The notes under the pieces: model-generated
Seen by the model: only the letters and a program-made list of their open reading frames with translations
What the model was told of the DNA's origin: nothing
Databases searched by the model: none
Translations under genes and position numbers: made by a program
Shown here: piece after piece, positions 44,052 through 55,897 of the stretch
How positions within the stretch are numbered: the first letter of the stretch is position 1
Layout: each line of letters starts with the position of its first letter
Assembly (NCBI GenBank): GCA_025506515.1
Contig: CM046443.1
Coordinates: 19,421,228 to 19,485,227 of the forward strand
Length of the DNA: 64,000 nucleotides
Reading direction: 5' to 3'
From: Flaveria trinervia
Taxonomy: Eukaryota; Streptophyta; Magnoliopsida; Asterales; Asteraceae

Positions 44052-45029
44052 TGTTGGACCAAAAGAACCAATGAGCCAAGATCAGAAAACCTCTAAGTCC
44101 CACATGGTATCACAACAACTGCTGAAAGCTTCATCAGCAGTTTGACAAGTGCTGAAGACTTCAACAGCTAAAGATCAAGTGCTGAAGACTTCAACAGCTG
44201 AAGAACTAAAGTGCTGAAGTACAACAGCTGAAGTACAACAGCTGAAGAACACAAGTACTGAAGCTGAACAGCTGAAGAACGCAAGTACTGAAGCTGAACA
44301 GCTGAAGAACACAAGTGCTGAAGCTGAAAGACCAAAGTACTGAAGTACAACAGCTGAAGAGTTTACAAGTGCTGAAGATCAACAACTGATGTACAAAGTC
44401 TGAAGACAAAGACTGAAGACATCAGCTGATGATATCTACTGAAGTCATCAGTGATGAAACATCTCAAGGTCAAAGTCTGAAGATCAAGTACTGAAGCCTC
44501 AGTAGTTTGTCACAACTACTGAAGAGTACTTCTTCAGTAGTTGTGATATCAGTAGTTTTATATTTCTAGTTTCAGTAGTTTTATGTTTCAGTAGTTTTGT
44601 AAAACGACTGAAGAGCTTGTTCTTCAGTCGTAGTTTCAGTAGTTTCTAATCAGTAGATTTATATTTTGTACCTAACACTCTGATATGTTCTCAGTAGTTG
44701 TGAACATTTCAGTAGTTGTTAAGAGTTAGTTATTTTTGTATTAGATCTGCCAGTTGTCACTTTCCGTGATAACAGCAGTGTTTGTTGCACTCTATATAAG
44801 GAGTGACAACCTATTGTAATAGTGTGAATGATGTGAATGAATGAATGATTTGATTAGAAACATTCCATATCTATAAACATTCCTTGAATCAGAAATATAT
44901 TCTCTCGCTATAACGTATGTGCTCTTAATGCATACAAGCATCGACTTCTTGCTACAATTTGTCTAATTCCTATCTTATTCCGCTGCCTTTAACTCTAATA
45001 CATCAAACTTGTGATCACTGATCCTGTCA
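44052..45029 (+). repeat. Element D 3' LTR
   Basis: 978 bp, preceded by the polypurine tract CAGGGGGAGTT at 44041-44051. It carries one extra 15-bp array unit relative to the 5' LTR. TATATAAGG lies near 44793. The stretch 43836-44051 between the ORF and the LTR holds no gene. Confidence 0.93.
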
Positions 45030-45034
45030 GTAAT

Positions 45035-45465
45035 GAAAGATAATAACAATGTTATCTGTATGTACGTATGATGTATGATCACGAATGAATGAAACGTATA
45101 GTATGGTCTCTATAAAGAAATAAATAACGATTTTATGTATGTTTTATTATAAAACTAGAACCCACTCAATGACGCTGGCTTTTATATGTTTTCAGTGGGG
45201 TGGTAAATGTTGCTGAGGATGGCACGAGGCGGCTACTTAGCTATTTTGGATGGCATCCATTTAATTAAGGCTTTTGTAATGTAATACAACGATATAATTT
45301 TGTCACCGACAAATGATGCATTATTTTGCAAAAGTTTTTAGGATGAAATGAAATGCCATGTGTTTTATGTTTTCCGCTGCAAATGCTTTGATGAATAAAT
45401 GTAAAGTATAAGTTTTACGTGCGATGAATCACCAACTGTAAGCGTCCCGGGAATGGGGCCTTACA
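45035..45465 (+). repeat. Element C 5' LTR, second part
   Basis: It continues C's LTR after D (target duplication GTAAT 45030-45034) and ends GGGGCCTTACA at 45465. The primer site TGGTATCAGAGCC follows at 45469. The leader to 45791 has no gene. Confidence 0.9.
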
Positions 45466-45791
45466 AGTTGGTATCAGAGCCAAAGTTTAAGTGAAATGGG
45501 TAAATTTTCAAAATAAACCTTAACTTAAACTGAGAATGGGACGGAATGGGAATGGGATGCCAATCTGAGTAGCTGCGTGCCATCAGGTATTTTTGTAATC
45601 ATAACTAGTATTATGTGCGCATAGATTTAAATACTAATGTAGTCAGGACAGGTAATGCTCGGGGTATGAAGAGTAAAGTGAGTGGCTAATAACAATGGCC
45701 ACTATAATTAGAGACTTACTATACTTGACATAAACTGAGCTGTTCCCTTGAATGACCATGTTGGTGTTTGAATCATTTAGTGTGTTAGGTG

Positions 45792-47090
45792 ATGGCTGGG
45801 GGTAGATCTTCGAAGGCCTCTCGTGGTGGAGGTCACGGTGCTGAACCGCGACCCAAGAGGGGGTGACCCAGAGTCGAGAAAGTGGTTCATGAAGAACTAG
45901 AAACTCCTCATCTGGAGGTCGAAGATGAGAGTGCTAACCTGAGAGCCTCAATGAAGGAGGCGGTTGTGGAAGAAGTGCACCAAGTCATGCAGACGATCCT
46001 ACCATCTGTGGTGACTGAAGTGATAAAGGCGGTTAGAGAGGGAGAGAGAAAGGAAAGGAGTGGACCTACGGGCGAAAGAAGACAGCCCGAGACTGAGACA
46101 GTTCCGTCCGATGATGAGGACGAGGAAGAAGATCCTACGCCGGAGGCTACCCGAGGCTACCACTACGGGGTGTTTATGAGATGCAAACACCCTACTTTTG
46201 ATGGAAACGGCACTGCCGCTGCTGCTCACCGGTGGGTGAGGGAAATGGAGGTGGTACTTGATATCAGCGAGTGCTGAGAAGACCAGAAGGTTAAGTTCGC
46301 TACCCACTCATTCGTAGACTCGGCTCTGTGCTGGTGGGACAACATAATCCAAGCTGAGGGTAGTCTGGCGATGGGGAGAATGAGATGGTTGGAGTTGAAA
46401 AAGTTGGTGATCGAGGAGTTTTGTCCTCACCGGGAAATGGACAAGGTCGAGAGAGAGTTTCTTCAACTAGAAGCGTGAACTATGACGCACCAAGAGTACA
46501 CCACAAGGTTCAATGAAATGGCACGACTGGTGCCCGATCAGGTGACGCCACTGTCACGAAAGATTAAGAGATATATTTAGGGACTGGCAGCGGATATCCA
46601 TAGGCATATGATCACCTCCCGGCCAAGCACTTTTAGGCCGGTGGTTGATTTGGCTGGTAGACTATATGATGAGCGTGAGGTGGTAGTGGCTGAGGAGAAG
46701 AAGACGAGTAGGGATGGGAGAAACTGGAATGGGAAACGTTTTGGGTGTGGTAGAGCTGCTCCAAACAATAAGGCGGCGAGGGTAGGTGACCGATGTGTGG
46801 TCATAGCTAGGGCTGGGTTGGAGAAGTGTGGCAAGTGCGGGAAGGAGCACGGTGGTGAGTGTAGATGGGGGTTGAATAATTGTTTCAAGTGTGGGAAGCC
46901 TGGTCATATGGCTAAAGACTGTGGAGGTGTGAAGTGTTTCAACTGTGGGGGAAGTGGTCACATGAGCAGGGAGTGTAAGAAGCCAAGGGTCTAGGGTTTC
47001 GGGGCGAAGAAGGCCGGAGGAGAAGGGCAGAAGGCAAGTGCCCGAGCTTTCATGATGACTCGGGAGGAGGCTAGGACAGATCCCGATGTG
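45792..47090 (+). pseudogene. Element C gag
   Basis: ATG 45792 opens MAGGRSSKASRGGG, with a 1-bp gain near 45860. 45882-46277 is open (VVEEVHQVMQTILPSVV, an acidic stretch EDEEEDPTPE, HPTFDGNGTAAAAHRWVRE). Stops at 46274-46276, 46476-46478 and 46577-46579 interrupt the capsid. 46608-46994 is open with three Cys knuckles: CGKCGKEHGGEC (atypical, His and Cys shifted), CFKCGKPGHMAKDC and CFNCGGSGHMSREC. The C-terminal linker ASARAFMMTREEART leads to the protease. The triple-knuckle layout is shared with element A. Confidence 0.86.
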
Positions 47091-47099
47091 GTGTCAGGT

Positions 47100-48900
47100 A
47101 TATTTCTACTAACCAAACTCTTGCATCTGTGTTGTTTGATTCTGGTGCTAGTAGAAGTTTCATTTTAGCTGCCTTTGGTGATATGTTTCCCAATAAGAGT
47201 AGATGTATTGGTGAGCCATTCAAGGTAGAAACTACTATTGGTAAGTCCACTAGAATTACTAAGGTGATAGAGGGCTGTGCCATAGAACTAGAAGGCCATA
47301 GGTTTGCTGCTAGGTTACACGTGATACCCCTGGGTTGATTTGATGTAGTACTAGGGATGGACTGGTTAGCAACCTAGGAGGAAAACATCATGTGTCGTAA
47401 GAAGATGATCTGATTGACAACGCCTGGCGGAAATAAGGTTACGGTTTATGGTGATCGCGTCACGACAATCCCGAGGGTGATTTCGATGGCGGTGGCGGGA
47501 GAGTGCATGAGGGGCAGATGTAGTGCCTACTTGGCATACATAAAGGATGTGGATGCGTCAGTACCGCAATTATCCGAAGTACCAGTGGTGCGCAACTTTC
47601 TAGACGTATTCCCGGAAGACTTACCCGGTGTGCCACTAGATCGCGAGGTTGAGTTCCGAATTGACTTGATACCCGCTGCTCAACCCGTTGCCAAGGCACC
47701 GTACCGGTTGGCTCCGATTGAGATGAAAGAGTTAATGGAGTAGTTACAAGAACTGCTGGATAAGGGGTTCATTAGACCGAGTATCTCTCCATGGGGTGCT
47801 CCGGTATTATTTGTGAAGAAGAAAGACGGTAGTATGAGGATGTGTATTGACTACCGAGAGTTGAACAAGTTGACCATGAAGAACCGATACCCCCTACCAA
47901 GAATAGACGATCTGTTTGATCAGCTCCAAGGTGCCAGTTGGTTTTCGAGGATAGATCTTTGATCTGGTTACCATCAGCTAAAAGTGAAGGAGCAGGACAT
48001 TCCTAAAACAGCTTTTCGCTCGCGCTACAGTCACTATGAGTTCCTCGTAATGTCGTTTGGTTTGACCAATGCGCCAGCTGCTTTTATGGATCTGATGAAC
48101 CGCGTGTGTGGCTGATGTTAGATAAATCAGTGATTGTGTTTATTGATGATATCCTGATTTATTCAAAGAGTGAGATTGAGCATGCCGGTCACATTCGGGA
48201 GGTTCTGGAGACGTTAAAAAGGGAGAAGTTGTACGCAAAATTCTCCAAGTGCGCATTTTGGTTACGTGAAGTTCAGTTCTTGGGTCATGTGGTGAATCCC
48301 GATGGGATTATGGTGGACCGGTTAAGGTAGAGGCAGTGACGCAATGGAAGTCTCCAAAGATGCCATCCGAGATTCGTAGTTTCTTGGGTTTGGCGGGCTA
48401 CTATAGGAGATTTATCCAAGACTTCTCTAAGATTGCTTCTCCACTGACTAAGTTGACCCTGAAGGATGTAAAGTATGTATGGGGATAGGCTCAGGAGAAG
48501 GCGTTCGAGGAGTTGAAGGCGAGGTTGACTCAAGCTCCTGTCTTGTCGTTACCCAATCGATGCGAAGATTTAGTGGCACTCAGATGCTTCTTACTCGGGG
48601 TTGGGGTGTGTATTAATGCAAAGAGAAAAAGTTATAGCCTACGCATCCTGACAGCTGAAGGTTCATGAGGTCAACTACCCTACTCATGACTTGGAACTAG
48701 CGGCCGTGGTCTTTGCACTAAAGATTTGGAGGCACTATCTGTATGGAACGAAGTGCACCATCTTCACCGACCACAAGATCTAAAGTACTTCTTTAAGCAG
48801 AAGGACCTGAATATGAGGCAGAGATGATGGTTGGAGCTCATAAAGGATTATGATTGTGAGATCCATTACCATCCGGGCAAAGCTAACGTGGTGGTTGATG
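47100..48900 (+). pseudogene. Element C protease, reverse transcriptase and RNase H
   Basis: The protease motif VLFDSGASRSFI lies near 47127-47165, with FDVVLGMDWLAT near 47340. RT blocks: EVEFRIDLIPAAQPVAKAPY near 47647, KGFIRPSISPWGAPVLFVKK near 47764, YRELNKLTMKNRYPLPRIDD, SGYHQLKVKEQD, FGLTNAPAAFMDLMNRVC, FIDDILIYSK near 48140 and FLGLAGYYRRFIQDFSKI near 48385. The RNase H region has ASYSGLGC and IWRHYLYGTKCTIFTDHK. Stops include TAG near 47741 (QQ to *Q), TGA for Arg in DLRSGYHQ near 47960 and TAG in the WGQAQ motif near 48486. Several fit single C-to-T or G-to-A changes. Confidence 0.88.
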
Positions 48901-50414
48901 TTCTTAGCCAGAAGGAGAGGCCCGAGCCAATTCGGGTGAAAGCATATGAACTAATCATGACCTCCAATGTAATGAAGCAAGTCAAGGAGTTTCAGGATGA
49001 GGCATTAAGAGAAGATTATCTAAACTCTGAAAGAATGAGAGGTTTTGTTAGGGAATGAGTGAAAACACGCTTGGTGTTAAAACTCGATTTGGACGGGTGT
49101 GGATTCCTCGTTTCGAGAATCTACGTGTGAAGATTATGAACGATGCTCACAAGACCCGATACTCTATCCATCCCGGTGCCACAAAGATGTACCAAGACAC
49201 GAAGAAGGATTATTGGTGGCCGGGTATGAAGCATGACATGGTGGAGTATGTGAGCAAGTGCCTTACTTGTTTGCAAGTGAAGGCGGAACATCAAAAGTCG
49301 TATGGGAAGATCCAACCTTTGGATATACTGGAATGGAAGTGGGAGCACACCACCATGGATTTCATTATGAAGCTGCCACGTACTCCGAAAGGATACGATG
49401 CCATATCGGTGATTGTTGACCGCTTGACGAAGAGTGCTCACTTCCTACCGATCCGCGAGACATATTCATCCGAGAGGTTGGCTGACCTGGAGATTGTAAC
49501 TCGTCATGGTGTATCGGTGTCCATTGTGTCTGATTGTGACACCCGGTTTACGTCTAAATTCTGGAAGAAATTCCATGATGCCATGGGGACGAGGTTACAT
49601 ATTAGCATAGCTTAGCATCCCCAAACTGATGGTCAGTCAGAAAGGACCATTCAGACGTTGGAGGACATGCTTCGGGCATGTGTAATCAATTTTGGTGGAA
49701 GTTGGGATGACCAGTTACCATTAGCTGAATTCTCGTACAACAATAGTTATCATGCAAGCATTGGTATGCCGCCATACGAGATGCTATACGGTAGGAGATG
49801 CAGAACACCCATTTATTGGGGTGACATTGGTCAGAAGGAGTTAGGAAGCGTCAAGGTAATTGAGGCTACGACCGAGAAGCTGGAGAGGATCAAAGCCTTC
49901 ATGAAGGCAGCTAAAGATAGACAGAAGTCGTACGCCGATAAACGACGCAGACCGATCGAGTTCCAGGTGGGTGACCGGGTCATGTTGAAGGTCTGACCTT
50001 GGAAAGGCATTGTCAGATTCAAGAAGCAGGGCAAGTTGAGCCCAAGATATATAGGCCATTTCTGAATTATTGCTCGAGTAGAAGAGGTGGCCTATAGATT
50101 GGAGTTGCCAGATGAGTTAAATGGAATTCACCCGACATTCCATGTATCTCATTTCAGGAAGTGCTTAGCTGAGGAAGCTATGATTGTTCCACTGGAGGAC
50201 ATTGAAGTTGATGAAAGGCTAATTATGTGGAGCAACCAGTGGCAATCATCGATCGTAAAGAGAAGAGACTGAGAAATAAAGTGGTTCCTCTTGTGCGTGT
50301 ACAGTGGAGGCACAGGAATGGATCCGAATCTATGTGGGAGGCTGAGGAGGAGATGAGACATCGTTATCCTCGTCTGTTTGAGGAATACCGGGTTTCGGGG
50401 ACGAAACATATATA
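48900..50414 (+). pseudogene. Element C integrase and chromodomain
   Basis: The HHCC region (AHKTRYSIHPGATKMYQD, CLTCLQVK) lies at about 49140-49280. The core has TTMDFIMKLPRTPKGYDAIS, VIVDRLTKSAHFLPI, SIVSDCDTRFTSKFWKKFH (catalytic Asp), HPQTDGQSERTIQTLEDM and the catalytic Glu region. The C-terminal part reads DRQKSYADKRRRPIEFQVGD, PWKGIVRF. The end (VAIIDRKEKRLRNKVVPLV, VQWRHRNGSESMWEAEEE, MRHRYPRLFEEY at about 50230-50395) is the chromodomain-like module. TGA near 49996, TAG near 49613 and small shifts break it. The hairpin GTTTCG-GGGA-CGAAAC at 50392-50407 and the tract AGAGGGGTGGACT follow. Confidence 0.88.
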
Positions 50415-50427
50415 AGAGGGGTGGACT

Positions 50428-52714
50428 TGTAACACCCGGTTATTTTTAAAAGTCAAGATATGAAGAATAAAAGCAGGAAAGGTAATTAGGTCCAAGTGGA
50501 GGGACTAAAATGTAAAAATGACAAAAAAATCTTTGAAAAGTTGGTGTAAAGGTGGGCATTGGCCGCCCACCCTCATTTCACATCATCATCTTCTTCGGTT
50601 TTAGAAAGAGAGAGCAGAGGAACTCTAGATTTTGTAGAAGAAGAAGAAGAAGGAGTCAAATTCAAGGTTTTTATGCTTTTATGTCGGGTTTTATCCCGCT
50701 TATGTGTTTGTATGCTTATGGGTTGTGTTTGTGCTCGGGTGTGTGTATTTTTGGTGTTATTTCTAGGCGTTTTGAACTCTTTGTAAGCGGGTTAAAAGGA
50801 AGAACACCCAAGTTGCACCAGGTGAGTTTTAGACCCCGGTTTTTACATGTTTTAAACTATCTTTGGGGCTGAAAACGTATTAAAACGATTTTACAAGTTT
50901 ATGTGTGAATACCCGTATGTATGGTGTATGTTGGATGTTAGTTCGGGATGGTTTATAGGCTACTCATGTTTAGAATAGCCACATTATGCTTAGAACGGAT
51001 GGGTTCGAGGATTAGGATTGAAAATATCCTAAACACATGTTTTACAGAATGCTTATGCGTCTAGATAAGTGTTCATACGTCTGAAAGTGCCTTAGAAAGA
51101 ATTAAGTGCAAGTCATGCGCCTAAACAGTAGCTCATGCGCCCAAAATTTGCCTTAGAAATATTTAAATTCAGCCCATGTGCCTGAACAGTGACCCATGTG
51201 CCTAGAAATGTTAGTCGGATAACTAAGTGTAGGGCCATGTGCCCCAATAGTGCCCATGCGCCCAAGTGGCCCATGCGCCTAAGTGTTCATGCGTCTAAAT
51301 AGTATCCATGCATCTAGATTGGGCTGGAATTTACTAAGTGATCAGACGTCCAGTGTTCCCCATGCGCCTAAACAGTACCCATGCGCCTGAAAGTGGCCCA
51401 TGCGCCTAAGTGTTCCCCATGCGCCTAAGTGTTCTCCATGCACCTGAATAGTGTCCATGTGCCTGCATAGTGCCCATGCGCCTAAGACTTAGAATATTTT
51501 TCTGAATTTTTGGGGAAAATGTGTAAAGTAGGCTTTGACTTGGGAAATTCCCGGGGGACTATAAGTTGACTTTTGGGGTCATAGATGGTATGATGGGCAT
51601 GTAATGCATGACGAGGATGATGATGATGATGTTGCATGAATATGCATGATGTATGTTATGTATATATGATGCCCTGTGATGATGTATGAATGGTATGTTA
51701 TGTTATGTTCCTTATGATGATGAATGTTTATCTTTCCATGGCTTTACGTGTTATGTTAATGAATGAACCGAAAGTATTATGCAACGTAAAGTGAAAGATA
51801 ATGAAAGAGGAACATGATAAATGAATGCATGCATTAACAAATGAATGAACGTAAAATGTCTTGCAAGCAAATGTATGGAGGTTCACACCCAATGAAGGGT
51901 GTTAGCTCAACTATGTGCGGGTTAGCTACCCCAGAAGGATGCACACTGTGGTCCAATCCTTGAGATTGACCATATGTATGGGATCCCTGCCGCTTGCCCC
52001 AGGTACTAGAGTTAGCTTCGTGCATATGTTCGGGGTCTATGAAAGACCTCAGGCCCAGTAACCAGCTTCATGCAGAATGTTCGGAGTATAGCATATGGCA
52101 TTGATCCAAAATGAAACGAAAAGATGAATGGTGAATGTACTTGCCTCAGGTACTAGAGTCACTTCGTGCATAATGTTCGGGGTCTATGATAGACCTCAAG
52201 CCCAGTAACCAGCTTGTGCACAATGTTCGGGGTATTGTACATGTCACAAGATGTAATGAGTGAACGAAGGTTAACGAACGTAAGGAAAGATAATAACGAT
52301 GTTATGTGTATGTACGTATGATGTATGATCACGAACAAACGAAACATATAGTATGGTCTCTATAAAGAAATAAATAACGACTTTATGTATGTTTTATTAT
52401 AAAACTAGAACTCACTCAGCGACGCTGACTTTTATACGTTTTTAGTTGGCAGGTAAATGTTGCTGAGGATGGCACGAGGCGGCTACTCAGCTCTTTTGTA
52501 TGGCATCCATTTAATTAAGGCTTTTGTGATGTAATACAACGATATAATTTTGTAACCGACAAATGATGCATTATTTTGCAAAATTTTTTAGGATGAAATG
52601 AAATGCCATGTGTTTTATGTTTTCCGCTGCAATGCTTTGATGAATAAACATAAAGTATAAGTTTTATGTGCGATGAATCACCAGCTGTAAGCATCCCGGG
52701 AACGGGGCCTTACA
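50428..52714 (+). repeat. Element C 3' LTR
   Basis: 2287 bp, TGTAACACCCGG to GGGGCCTTACA. The CATGCGCC motif array is at 51055-51485. Paired hairpins of the GGGGTCT-...-AGACCTC type lie near 52030 and 52180. By eye it diverges by a few percent from the 5' LTR, more than in D or E. Confidence 0.92.
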
Positions 52715-52719
52715 AGGTA

Positions 52720-54040
52720 GCAAGAAGGGTGGTGATGATCAAAACTGGCACAGGAAGAGGTTTGGTCGGGGTGATGCCTTGATGGGTAATAAGAAGGCAC
52801 GGGTGGATGATCGCCGTGTAGCCACACCGGGTATGGGATCGAAGAAGTGTGGCAAATGTAGGAAGGAGCACAATGGTGAGTGTAGGTGGGGGCTGAATGT
52901 CTGTTTCAAGTGTGGGAAGCCTTGTCATATGGCTAGAGACTGCAGGGGTGTAAGGTGTTTCAACTGTGGGGAAAGTGGTCATATGAGTAAAGACTGTAAG
53001 AAGCCGAGGGCTGAGGGTTTCGGGGTGAAGAAAACTGGAGAAAAAGGACCAAGGGCGAGCGCCAGGGCATTCACTATGACACAGGAGGAAGCTAGGATGG
53101 ACCCTTATGTCGTGTCCGGTACGTTTCTGGTGAACCAAACTTTAGCTTCCGTGTTATTTGATTCGGGTGTCGGTAAAAGTTTTATTTCTGCTGCTTTCTG
53201 TGCCAATCTGCCTGTTAGTAGTAGACGTGTTGATGCGCCCTTTGATGTAGAAACTACCATAGGTAAGTCTACCGGATTTTAGAGATGATAGAGAACTGTG
53301 ATGTGGAACTAGAAGGTCATTAGTTTCCTGTTAGACCGTTTCTGTTTCGCAAGACGATGATTCGTTTGACAGCGCCAGGCGGGAGTTCGGTAAATGTTTA
53401 TGGGGATCGGGTCACGACGATCCCGAAAGTAATCTTAATGGCGGTGGCGGGAAAGTGTATCAGGTGTGGATGTAGTGCCTACTTGGCCTATGTAAAGGAT
53501 GTGGATACGCCAACACCACAACTATCTGATGTACCGGTTATGTATGACTTTCTAGACGTGTTCCCAGAAGACTTACCAGGAGTGCCACCTGAGAGAGAGA
53601 GATCGATTTTCAGATTGATCCATCACCGGGTGCCCAGCCTGTTGCCAAGGCACCGTATCGGTTGGGTCCGACAGAGATAAAGGAGTTAATGGAACAACTA
53701 CAGGAGTTACTTGACAAGGGGTTCATTAGACCGAGTATCTCTCCTTGGGGTGCTCCGGTCCTGTTTGTGAAGAAGAAAGACGGTAGTATGAGGATGTGTA
53801 TCGACTACCACGAGCTGAACAAGTTGACGGTCAAGAACCGATACCCCTTACCAAGAATAGATGATTTGTTCGATCAGCTTCAAGGTGCCAGTTGGTTTTC
53901 AAGGGTCGACCTTCGATCGGGCTATCATCAGCTTAAAGTGAAGGAGTCGGATATCCCTAAAACAGCTTTTCGTACGCGCTATGGTCACTACGAGTTTCTT
54001 GTCATGTCCTTTGGTTTGACCAATACGCCAACTGCTTTGG
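52720..54040 (+). pseudogene. Element A gag tail, protease and truncated RT
   Basis: It resumes A's gag after C. 52779-53282 is open with three knuckles (CGKCRKEHNGEC, CFKCGKPCHMARDC with His-loop Gly changed to Cys, CFNCGESGHMSKDC), ASARAFTMTQEEARM, and the protease core VLFDSGVGKSFISAAF (DSG present, but Ala/Thr after it is Val). A short deletion near 53340 removes the usual VLGMDWLA block. RT is open at 53662-54069: KGFIRPSISPWGAPVLFVKK, CIDYHELNK, YPLPRIDDLFDQLQG, SGYHQLKVKESD, FGLTNTPTAL. It then runs into LTR sequence near 54040. The catalytic FIDD box, RNase H and integrase are absent. Confidence 0.87.
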
Positions 54041-55747
54041 AGTTTGTTTCCGGGCTTGTGCAGGCTTGAATGGTGTTGTGGTATACATTCCTAAGGTTTA
54101 GGATGGTTGATTTGGGCTTAGAATGGGTTTGGATAAGCTTGGAGGTCGAAAATGGCAGATTGGGTTCGGGATGAACTGCATTCTACATCAGCTAGGGCTA
54201 GACGACCGAATGGAGGCCATACGGCCGAATGAGGCACGATTGAGGGTTCATTCATACGATTGAGGGTTTATTCGCACGATTGTGGATTCATTCGCATGAT
54301 TGAGGGTTCATTTGCACAACTGAGGGCCCATTAGGATAAGTGCTCATCCGCACAAGTGTTCATTCGCATTAGTTCCATTCACATGGGACTCATCCGCATT
54401 GAGTCTATTCACATTAGTTCCATTCGCATGGGTGTTCATTTGCATAGGTGTTCATCCGCATTAGGTCCATACGCATGATGTTCAGTCACCTGGAGGCCAT
54501 GCGACTGGTGGGTGCCGATACGTCCAAGTAGGGCTGGTGTACCCGAGGAAAGCGTAGTTTATGTACTTACTTTCGGGGGAAAGTGCAGATGTAAGTTTTG
54601 ACATGGAAGATTCCTGTAAGTTCATGTAAGATGACTGTTAAGATCATAGAGGTTATGTTAGGCATGATGACTATGTTGTAGTTTTATGCATGATGCGTGT
54701 TATGTATGTATGATGATGCCCTGTATGATGATGTTATTGACTGTGTATGTTATGTTCATTATTATGATGTACGTTTATCTTTCCCATGATTTTGTGTTGA
54801 ATGTAAATAAATGAATGAAAGTCTTATGTAATATAAAGTGAAAGATAATGAAAGAGGAACATGATGAATGAATGCATGCATTAATGAACGAATGAACGTA
54901 AGAAAGGCTTGCAAGCAAATATATGGAGGTGCACACCCAATGAAGGTGTTAGCTCAACGGTGTGCGGGTTATCTACCACGAAGGATGCACACTGGGGTCC
55001 AATCTTTGTGATTGACCATATGTATGGGATCCTTGCCGCTTGCCCTAGGTGCTGGAGTCAGCTTCGTGCATAATGTTCGAGGTCTATGAAAGACCTCGGG
55101 CCCAGTTACCAGCTTCGTGCACAATGTTCGGGGTATAGCATAAGGCCTTGATCCTGAATGTAAGAGAAAAGATAAGTGGTGAATGTACTCACCCTAGGTA
55201 CTGGAGTCAGCTCCGTGCTCAATGTTCGAGGTCTATGAAAGACCTCAGCCTAGTTACCCGCTTCGTGCACAATGTTCGGGGTAATGTACATGTCATTGGA
55301 AGTAATGAACATATGAATGAATGAATGAAGTATGAATGAATGATGAAGATAATAATAACATTATCTATGTGTACGTATGATGTATGATCACATGAAAGTA
55401 AAGAACGGTTTTAACGAAAGAAAAGTATGTTTTATTATAAAACTAGAACTCACTCAGCAACGCGGACTTTTATGTATTCCAGTTGGTAGGTAATGTTGCT
55501 GAGGATGGCATGGGGCAGCTACTCAACTATTTTGGGATGGCATCCATTTATAATTCTTTTGTGATGTAATGCAACTTGGGTTTTGTAATTAGTTAACGAT
55601 GTATTATTTTGCAAAACCTATTATATTGAAATGAAATGTTTTGTTTAAATGTTTCCGCTGCAACTTTTTATGTAAAATGATGAAAATATATATGTTTTAT
55701 GTGCAATGATTTACCGGCTATAAGCGTCCCGGGAACGAGGCCTTACA
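54041..55747 (+). repeat. Element A 3' LTR, lacking its first ~400 bp
   Basis: The sequence joins 5' LTR position about 2980 (GGAGTTTGTTTC) onward. It includes the GATTGAGGGTTCATTCGCA-type array at 54236-54330, ATG-rich repeats, two hairpins GAGGTCT-ATGAA-AGACCTC at 55079-55097 and 55228-55246, and the end CCTTACA at 55747. The target duplication CTACG (55748-55752) is intact, so the deletion came after insertion. Confidence 0.9.
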
Positions 55748-55897
55748 CTACGTAATAGCTTAGCCAACTCAAATTCCTGGCTAGCTATCAATGCTTACAC
55801 TTTAAGTCGACGAAATGGTAGCTTGATTCATAAACATAACGGTTTGTCGTCATTTTATTTTATTAGCGTATACGTATATGACTTGTGACATATATAG

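Larger units (their letters stand above)
20031..45029 (+). mobile_element. Element D: SIRE/Maximus-type Ty1/copia inserted in C's 5' LTR
   Basis: It runs from TGTTGGACC at 20031 to GATCCTGTCA at 45029, with GTAAT at 20026-20030 and 45030-45034. Order: 5' LTR, primer site, gag, protease, integrase (interrupted by element E), RT, RNase H, a motif-rich spacer, an additional ORF, polypurine tract and 3' LTR. Without E it is about 12.6 kb. By eye the LTRs differ by roughly ten substitutions plus a few indels, including one 15-bp array unit. Confidence 0.93.
18182..52714 (+). mobile_element. Element C: Ty3/gypsy chromovirus inserted in A's gag
   Basis: It runs from TGTAACACCCGG at 18182 to GGGGCCTTACA at 52714, with AGGTA at 18177-18181 and 52715-52719. 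The 5' LTR (18182-20030 plus 45035-45465, 2280 bp) is split by element D. The 3' LTR is 50428-52714 (2287 bp). The inner part carries gag, protease, RT, RNase H, integrase and chromodomain, all with nonsense or frameshift damage. Coding similarity to A and F is high, but the first half of the LTR is a different variant. Confidence 0.93.
2578..55747 (+). mobile_element. Element A: Ty3/gypsy (Tekay/Del-like chromovirus), outermost insertion in intron 4
   Basis: It begins TGTAACGC at 2578 and ends CCTTACA at 55747. The 5-bp duplication CTACG flanks it exactly (2573-2577 and 55748-55752). The 5' LTR is split by element B (2578-3905 plus 16142-16935, 2122 bp in all). The gag is split by element C (17284-18181, resuming at 52720). 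Pol stops in the RT palm near 54040 and is fused to the inside of the 3' LTR. A's own sequence is only about 6.4 kb of the 53.2-kb span. LTR divergence by eye is several percent, the highest in the stack, as expected for the oldest insertion. Confidence 0.93.

Noticed and set aside
44168..44409. Minus-strand open frames rich in Ser, Phe and Leu
   Set aside because: They are translations of the LTR CTGAAG array on the wrong strand and recur at 20072-20374.
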